DNA of 64,000 bases from an uncultured Collinsella sp. (GTDB lineage Bacteria; Actinomycetota; Coriobacteriia; Coriobacteriales; Coriobacteriaceae). Shown here piece after piece: positions 59,063-64,000 of this stretch (its first letter is position 1; each line of letters starts with the position of its first letter). The stretch covers positions 67,640 to 131,639 of the forward strand of contig CABUQV010000004.1 of assembly GCA_902493855.1 (NCBI GenBank), given 5' to 3'. Under the pieces are notes generated by a model that saw only the letters and a list, made by a program, of their open reading frames with translations, had not been told where the DNA came from and did no database searches. The position numbers and the translations under genes are program-made.

Positions 59063-59099
59063 ATGCATTAACACGTAAATGGTTTACATATTCATGCAT
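59063..59099. promoter_or_regulatory. Candidate arginine operator before argC
   Basis: ATGCAT occurs at both ends of a 37-base block around a central palindrome GTAAA-TGG-TTTAC (59075-59087), and TTCATGCAT resembles ArgR half-sites. It lies 85-122 bases before argC. No argR gene is in view. Confidence 0.4.
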
Positions 59100-59143
59100 T
59101 GAAACATTCCCGACACATTCGCTTGAAGGAATTGACAAATGGA

Positions 59144-59197
59144 GCGGGCCCCGTATTGACCGGCGCTCCTAACGGCGCCGGGCAATACGGGGCCCGC
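59144..59197 (-). terminator. Large hairpin after the PNPOx-like gene
   Basis: GCGGGCCCCGTATTG and CAATACGGGGCCCGC enclose a second stem CCGGCGC/GCGCCGG. It has no strong T tail on either strand; the likely role is 3'-end formation for the gene at 59235. Confidence 0.55.
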
Positions 59198-59234
59198 CCA
59201 TGCGAAAACCAAGTTGTTAGGATGAGTCAGCTGG

Positions 59235-59645
59235 CTAGAGCTCGACCGGCACCCATTCGTCGTGATTGCAGATAAAAGCCTCGGGATCCTCGACGCTAAA
59301 GAAGACGAGCGTGGGGTCGTTAGGCCCCTCATAGTGCTCGCCCAGGCGCTCTAGATGCTTCCACCCGGCTTCGCGCATTTCGTCTAAGGCCCGGTCATCC
59401 AAGCCGGCACGCCCGCGCAAGATGAGCCAGCCATGGCCCGGCCACCAACTCGTGGCCTCAAAGCGCTGATTTTGTAGCAGCTCTTGCCACACGTCTTTGG
59501 TGCGCGCTGTTACAAACCACAGCTTGCCATCCTGGATCTGCGCAAACGAAAACGGACGCACATGAGGCTGTCCGTCAACGCTCGTCGCCAAATACCATGC
59601 CGGCACCGACGTCAGATACTCCAACACCGTATTCAATCCGTCCAT
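59235..59645 (-). CDS. Pyridoxamine 5'-phosphate oxidase-fold protein
   Basis: 136 residues. The split-barrel flavin-binding fold is suggested by VPAWYLATSVDGQPHVRPFS and GKLWFVTARTKDVWQELLQN. Members bind FMN, F420 or heme; the cofactor here is unknown. The neighbouring gene is a paralogue with the same residue pattern. ATG 59645 is selected because AGGAGG is 4 bases upstream; an in-frame ATG at 59690 is weaker. Confidence 0.85.
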   Translation of the reverse strand: MDGLNTVLEYLTSVPAWYLATSVDGQPHVRPFSFAQIQDGKLWFVTARTKDVWQELLQNQRFEATSWWPGHGWLILRGRAGLDDRALDEMREAGWKHLERLGEHYEGPNDPTLVFFSVEDPEAFICNHDEWVPVEL

Positions 59646-59699
59646 GTGTCCTCCTGTCGCCTGACCAGTCTTTTTGGAATGGGTAATCAATTTGGGAAA

Positions 59700-60146
59700 T
59701 TAGAGCTCCAGGCGCTCCTCGCTGCCGTCGATATCACAGAAGCGGGCGGCGATATTTCGCACCGAGAAAAACGCAAGGCGACCGTCGTTGGCACTATCGT
59801 GTTGCTCGCCGATGCCCACCATGTGCTTAAAGCCGGCTTGGCGCACCCGGTCGCTCACGACCGCGTCGTCCTCGAGCGCGGCCTCGCCGGTCAGCACGAT
59901 CCAACACTCCCCCGGTTTCCAACCCGAAACCTCAAACTTGGGGTTCGCGCTGAGCTCGGCCCACACGTCCTTATCGCGCGAGGTGCAAAACCACAGCTTG
60001 CCATCATCGACCATGGCAAACGAGAACGGCCTCACGCGCGGCTGATATCCGTCCGTCACGTCGATCGTGGCGAGATACCACGCCGGAATACGCCTAAGAT
60101 ACGAACAGGCGCGCTCGAGCTGCGCCGTGCGATCGTTGTCGGTCAT
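59700..60146 (-). CDS. Pyridoxamine 5'-phosphate oxidase-fold protein (paralogue)
   Basis: 148 residues. IPAWYLATIDVTDGYQPRVR and GKLWFCTSRDKDVWAELSAN are near-copies of the next gene's motifs, so the pair arose by tandem duplication. Flavin binding is expected. It sits directly downstream of a riboflavin importer operon, which may be functional or coincidental. AAAGGGG precedes the ATG. Confidence 0.85.
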   Translation of the reverse strand: MTDNDRTAQLERACSYLRRIPAWYLATIDVTDGYQPRVRPFSFAMVDDGKLWFCTSRDKDVWAELSANPKFEVSGWKPGECWIVLTGEAALEDDAVVSDRVRQAGFKHMVGIGEQHDSANDGRLAFFSVRNIAARFCDIDGSEERLEL

Positions 60147-60176
60147 AGGGACCCCTTTCCTGCGCTCGAATCGCGC

Positions 60177-60977
60177 CTAAACAAGTTGAAGATTGATGAC
60201 GATGACGCAGATGAGCAGCAGCGTCGTCACCACCGCTGCCAGCGCATCCCCGCGGCCAAACGCAAGCGTATGCAGGCGTGTGCGGCCCTGCTCGCCGTGA
60301 TAGCAGCGTGCATCCATGGCGGCAGACAACGTTTCGGCATGACGGAACACACCCGTGAACAGCGGAATCGCCACACTGCCGAGCATACGCACACCGCCGA
60401 GCAGGCCTCCCGTCACGCGCGCGCCGCGACTCGCCTGTGCATCGGCCGTCTGCTTCATCTCGGTGGCAAACTGCGGCATAAAGCGCAGCGCGATACCCAT
60501 GATCATGCCGAGCTCGTGCGCAGGAAGTCCCACACGCGCAAACGGCGCGAGCAGGCGCTCAAAGCCCGCGGTGAGGTCGAGCGTCGGTGTGGTGAGCGTG
60601 ATGGCACTCATACCAGCCATCATCAAGGTCAGACGGCACGCCATAAAGGCAGCGGAATGCAGCGAGCCCTCGCTTATCTGCAAAAAGCCGAGCTGCCACA
60701 GGATGCGCCCGCTCTGGTCGGAAAACAGGTTGAGCACCGCGACCACGATGACGATCGCCAGCAGCGGCGCCATCGATGACAGGACGCGACGAGCCGGCAC
60801 CCGAGACACGGTATAGATCAGGACAACGAAGATTGCGACCGGGACCAGTCCGCGGAAGCTACTGACCGTGAGCGTCGTGATCAGAAACACAAAGCCCAAG
60901 AGCAACTTAGTTCGCGGGTCCAGGCGGTGGATTGCACTATCGCCGGAATAGTAGCTGCCAAACGAAAACGCCTCCAT
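60177..60977 (-). CDS. ecfT: ECF transporter T component
   Basis: 266 residues with five to six membrane segments. The coupling helices carry the ARG/SRG-type motif (TADAQASRGARV, where the ATPase binds). It joins the S component RibU to the ATPase. The start codon overlaps the ecfA stop by one base (TAATG). N-terminal SGDSAIHRLDPRTKLLLGFV is the classic CbiQ/EcfT opening. Confidence 0.93.
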   Translation of the reverse strand: MEAFSFGSYYSGDSAIHRLDPRTKLLLGFVFLITTLTVSSFRGLVPVAIFVVLIYTVSRVPARRVLSSMAPLLAIVIVVAVLNLFSDQSGRILWQLGFLQISEGSLHSAAFMACRLTLMMAGMSAITLTTPTLDLTAGFERLLAPFARVGLPAHELGMIMGIALRFMPQFATEMKQTADAQASRGARVTGGLLGGVRMLGSVAIPLFTGVFRHAETLSAAMDARCYHGEQGRTRLHTLAFGRGDALAAVVTTLLLICVIVINLQLV

Positions 60978-62881
60978 TAGCAGCCCTCCTCTCGCTCGAC
61001 CGTCTTGGATTTAGCAATGTCCGCGACGTTAGAAGGACCGTCCGAGCGACCGATTAGCAGGTCCACCAACTCGTCTGTCAGCGACTCAACCGTATAGAGG
61101 CCGTCAAAGCGCAGCGGCACGCCTGCCTTCGCAAGCGCCAGCGCCATGCGCTGGGCAGCGGGAACACCCAAGCCGATTGATTTAAGCTCATCGGCATGCG
61201 CAAAAACCTGAGCGGGCCTGCCCTCGGCAAATACCGTGCCCTCGTTCATTACGACGATACGGTCGCAGCAATTGGCCAGGTCATCCATGCTGTGCGAAAC
61301 CATGACGACGGTCAGGCCCCCATGGTGAAGTCGATCGATGAGCTCCAGGAAATCACTGCGCGCCGCCGGATCGAGCCCTGCCATAGGCTCATCGAGCACC
61401 AGGACCTCAGGCTCCATGGCAAGCACGCCAGCAAACGCCACGCGCCGCTGCTGCCCGCCGGAGAGCTCAAAGGGGTTCTTGTCGCCCACCGTAGCCAGGT
61501 CGAGACCCACGCGCGCGAGCGATGACTCAACGCGGCGGGCGACCTCGGCCTGCGACAAGCCAAGGTTACGCGGACCAAATGCCACGTCCTGTGTCACGGT
61601 CTCGGCAAACAGCTGACGCTCTGGATACTGAAACACCACGCCGACCTTTGCCTTAACCGCGGCGGCATCTTTCTTGCTTGAAAGGTCGAGCCCCAGCGCG
61701 CAAACGCTCCCCTCCTGCGGGCGGATTAATCCGTTGAGATGCTGAACCAGCGTCGACTTACCCGAACCGGTATGGCCCGCAAGGCCCAAGAACTCGCCAC
61801 GACGCACCGTCAGCGATACATCACGCAGTGCCCACGGACTGCTGGGGTCGTTGCCCCAGAGAGCCTGTTTGTTCGATGCGCCCTCGACGGCTGAGCGCTT
61901 GTGCCAACGGCGACGCTCGCGGGCGCTCAGCGAATAGCTATGCGAGAGATGCGAAATCTCGATAACGGGCTCCGACGCGGCCATCCCGTCGGCTGCAGAG
62001 GATGCATTGTCAAGCATACGAGAATCGGATGCGGAAGGCTGCACTGCGACGTCCACCCCGCTCCGCTCGGCATAAACCTGTGCAATCTCGGCGACCATAT
62101 CTGCCTCGCGCGCCTGCGCGCAAACGGGCACGCCCTTCTCACGAAGTGCCCTACCTAGACAGCACGACGCCGGCATATCCAGGTTGAGCTGCGCAAGTTC
62201 GTCTGCCCGCGTCAAGATTTCCTCGGGCGTACCGAGCATGGCAACGCGCCCCGCCCGAAACACCGCGACACGATCGGCCTCGGCGGCCTCTTCCATAAAG
62301 TGCGTAATCATCACGATGGTCATGCCGCGATTGTGCAACGCGCGGCAAGCCTTCATAAGGCCCTGACGTCCACGCGGATCGAGCATCGAGGAAGCCTCGT
62401 CCAATATGAGCACGCGCGGTTCCATGGCGAGCACGCCGGCAAGCGCCACGCGCTGCTTTTGGCCGCCCGAAAGCGCGTGGGTCTCATGGCGCTCAAAGCC
62501 CACCAGGCCCACGCCCTTCAGCGCCTCGCGTACGCGCTGCGCAATTTGTACCGATGGCACGCCAAGGTTTTCGGGACCAAACGCAACGTCATCTTCGACA
62601 AGCGTTGCCACCAGCTGGTCGTCGGGATTCTGGAATACCATGCCCGCGGTCGAACGAATGTCGTAGACCAGCTCGGGGTCGGACGCATCCATGCCGTTGA
62701 TGCGTACCGTGCCCGCATCGGGTTGCAACAGCGCATTCAGATGCTTGGCAAACGTCGACTTGCCCGACCCATTGCCACCGAGGATGCAGAAAAACTCACC
62801 GTCCTCGATGTTCAGATCGACACCGTCGAGTGCCGACACGGCACCGTCATAGCTAAAGGAAACGCCCCGACACTCAATCAT
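60977..62881 (-). CDS. ecfA: ECF transporter dual ATPase (fused EcfA1-EcfA2)
   Basis: 634 residues with two complete ATP-binding cassettes. Cassette 1 has GGNGSGKST (about 35), LSGGQKQ and VLILDEASSML; cassette 2 has HTGSGKST (about 375), LSGGQQRR and VLVLDEPMAGL. A linker of about 70 residues separates them. In many Firmicutes the two ATPases are separate genes. The catalytic residue pattern differs: DEASSML against DEPMAGL. It overlaps the ribU stop by 4 bases. Confidence 0.94.
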   Translation of the reverse strand: MIECRGVSFSYDGAVSALDGVDLNIEDGEFFCILGGNGSGKSTFAKHLNALLQPDAGTVRINGMDASDPELVYDIRSTAGMVFQNPDDQLVATLVEDDVAFGPENLGVPSVQIAQRVREALKGVGLVGFERHETHALSGGQKQRVALAGVLAMEPRVLILDEASSMLDPRGRQGLMKACRALHNRGMTIVMITHFMEEAAEADRVAVFRAGRVAMLGTPEEILTRADELAQLNLDMPASCCLGRALREKGVPVCAQAREADMVAEIAQVYAERSGVDVAVQPSASDSRMLDNASSAADGMAASEPVIEISHLSHSYSLSARERRRWHKRSAVEGASNKQALWGNDPSSPWALRDVSLTVRRGEFLGLAGHTGSGKSTLVQHLNGLIRPQEGSVCALGLDLSSKKDAAAVKAKVGVVFQYPERQLFAETVTQDVAFGPRNLGLSQAEVARRVESSLARVGLDLATVGDKNPFELSGGQQRRVAFAGVLAMEPEVLVLDEPMAGLDPAARSDFLELIDRLHHGGLTVVMVSHSMDDLANCCDRIVVMNEGTVFAEGRPAQVFAHADELKSIGLGVPAAQRMALALAKAGVPLRFDGLYTVESLTDELVDLLIGRSDGPSNVADIAKSKTVEREEGC

Positions 62882-63468
62882 GCGCGGCCTTTGACCTGGT
62901 CCTTTTTAGGCGTGATGAGGTTGGAGACTGCTTTATACACCGCCAGCGTCAACACCGAGTTAAGCACGGTCTTGATAAGGTTGAACGGCAGTACGGCAGG
63001 AATCATGAGCGGGGCGATCACATCGACCGAGCCATACCAGAACCATACGCCAATGGTAAGGTTTGCGACCATAGACAGCGCTGTAGCGGCAATGACGCCG
63101 AGCACCAGGCCAATCACGGCACCCTTATAGGTGTGCATCTTCTGGTAAACGATAGCCGCGGGCAGAATATAGCCCAGCGTGGCAACCAAGTTCATAAGCG
63201 CGCCGACCCAGTCACCCGTGGTGAGCGCATGGATAACGATAGCCATAGCGGCAACAGCGGTACCGGCGCCGGGACCATACGCAAACCCGCACACCATCGC
63301 CGGCACCAGCGACGGGTCATACGTCAAAAACGGCGCCGAGGGAAGGATGGGTAGCTGCACATACATAAACAGGGCGCCCAAGGCGCACATCAGCGCCATG
63401 GTAACGAGCTGTTTGGTGCTCCACCTATTCGTGTTCTCAAAATGGATATGCTGCGACTGTTCAGACAT
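62878..63468 (-). CDS. ribU: ECF riboflavin-binding S component RibU
   Basis: 196 residues with five to six membrane helices. FLTYDPSLVPAMVCGFAYGP is the conserved RibU loop and PFNLIKTVLNSVLTLAVYKA the C-terminal helix. It captures riboflavin at the outer face. The FMN riboswitch upstream confirms the ligand class. ATG 63468 follows AGGTGAT; the longer frame to 63489 would start inside the riboswitch and is rejected. Confidence 0.95.
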   Translation of the reverse strand: MSEQSQHIHFENTNRWSTKQLVTMALMCALGALFMYVQLPILPSAPFLTYDPSLVPAMVCGFAYGPGAGTAVAAMAIVIHALTTGDWVGALMNLVATLGYILPAAIVYQKMHTYKGAVIGLVLGVIAATALSMVANLTIGVWFWYGSVDVIAPLMIPAVLPFNLIKTVLNSVLTLAVYKAVSNLITPKKDQVKGRA

Positions 63469-63483
63469 AAGATCACCTGCCTC

Positions 63484-63662
63484 TTTCATCCGGACTCTAA
63501 CCGTTGGTACTGGGATCTCACCAGTTCAGCCGGCATGCGAACCAACACACGCTCGGGTCGCGGACTCATCGGCTCGGTCGCAGACACCTCGCCTGCGCCA
63601 CGGCACCCCTTTGGCACCGCCCGATTTACCGCCAGTGGGGAATTTCACCCCGCCCTGAAACA
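63484..63662 (-). promoter_or_regulatory. FMN riboswitch (RFN element)
   Basis: On the minus strand the conserved segments appear in order: GGGCGGGGTGAAATTCCCC, CTGGCGGTAAATC, a variable arm, GGTGAGATCCCAGTACC, and ACGGTTAGAGTCCGGATG at the 3' end. It lies 16 bases before the ribU start codon, so FMN probably blocks translation or transcription of ribU-ecfA-ecfT. Confidence 0.96.
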
Positions 63663-64000
63663 GCAATTGCAAGTGTAGCACGAGGGAAGAGAGGCGCAAG
63701 TACACCAAGGGTAATTTCTGGCGAGGACCAGTTGCCGCAACAACCGCGTTCCCCACCCATCCCAAAGTAACGCGCCTTTCGCGGCAAAGCCGCGAAACAG
63801 CGAAAGGGACACGTATTCCCATCAACCACATCCTTCTCCGCGAGCCGACCTCAAGGCCGTAAACGCAGGGAATCCGGGGGCGTGACGGGGTTTCTCTCCG
63901 GAACATTCCGCACTGATATCTTCTGTATTGAAGACGTCGATGATGCACCCGTATACCATTGACGTCGACACCATCAGATGCGGACCGCGCGGTGACCCCA
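63663..64000. other. Stretch upstream of the riboswitch
   Basis: No supported gene. A hairpin TTTCGCGGC-AAA-GCCGCGAAA lies at about 63778-63798 and is followed by GCGAAAGGGACAC, which echoes the GGGACAG family. A short frame opens at 63943 (+) but runs off the window. Confidence 0.4.

Noticed and set aside
63943..64000. Plus-strand frame beginning MHPYTIDVDTIRCG at the window edge
   Set aside because: Only 19 codons are visible and the ribosome site is poor; it cannot be judged without further sequence.
1..64000. CRISPR array, rRNA operon, intact insertion sequence or prophage
   Set aside because: No regularly spaced direct repeats, no rRNA-like sequence and no transposase, integrase or phage structural gene was found.

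Overview
The window is G+C-rich chromosomal DNA that reads as a Coriobacteriia genome, most likely Collinsella or a close relative. The reasons are high-GC coding bias, a lysyl-tRNA synthetase carrying a C-terminal EMAP/Trbp111-type tRNA-binding domain, a fused dual-ATPase ECF transporter, many PTS and peptide functions typical of gut anaerobes, and several families of short palindromic repeats between genes. The genus is inferred from protein and repeat character, not from a database match. No rRNA operon, CRISPR array, intact insertion sequence or phage was seen.

Layout. 1-11.2 kb (mostly +): partial alpha/beta hydrolase (-), stand-alone EIIA of the glucose family, asnS, a WYL-type regulator, a three-gene TrpXYZ-like ABC transporter, mscS, and a two-gene operon of a cytosolic ParB-like/BMP fusion plus a metallophosphoesterase. 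11.2-15.7 kb (-): the rpmG-tRNA-Trp-secE-nusG-rplK-rplA operon and the tRNA-Tyr/Thr/Met-tuf operon. 16-20 kb: a divergent sugar island (RpiR regulator, LacG-like GH1 phospho-glycosidase, EIIBC) bordered by degenerate repeats. 20.4-22 kb: tRNA-Thr and a single-chain HTH/HipA-like kinase with a three-part operator. 22-27.5 kb (-): disA-ispD-ispF-cysS-rlmB-NYN RNase. 27.7-33 kb: mntP, pepD, clpC. 32.9-38.1 kb: a 1479-residue 2-hydroxyacyl-CoA dehydratase/activase-type protein with a TetR regulator and a palindromic operator. 38.3-41 kb: DUF2798 membrane protein and a Thr/Ser exporter. 41-53 kb (-): lysS, greA, tatA, tRNA-Pro, veg-ispE, dtd, rdgB, rph, murI, a HAD phosphatase, murE, asnB. 53.4-54 kb: tRNA-Val with duplicated and inverted pieces of its own 3' end. 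54-59 kb (-): argC-argJ-argB-argD. 59.2-64 kb (-): two paralogous flavin-fold proteins, then ribU-ecfA-ecfT behind an FMN riboswitch.

Functional links. The EIIBC at 18.5 kb lacks an EIIA domain, so the free EIIA at 1.1 kb could phosphorylate it. IspD, IspF and IspE place the methylerythritol-phosphate pathway here. MurI and MurE serve the cell wall. The RibU/EcfAT operon is a riboflavin importer under FMN control.

The least explained signals are: (i) a family of hairpins with variable stems and a fixed GGGACAG core that overlap or abut stop codons; (ii) a second hairpin pair with covarying stem bases; (iii) the HTH/HipA-like fusion and its operator; (iv) the ParB-like/BMP fusion paired with a phosphoesterase; (v) a tandem pair of long inverted repeats at 20.2 kb; (vi) the rearranged tRNA-Val locus.
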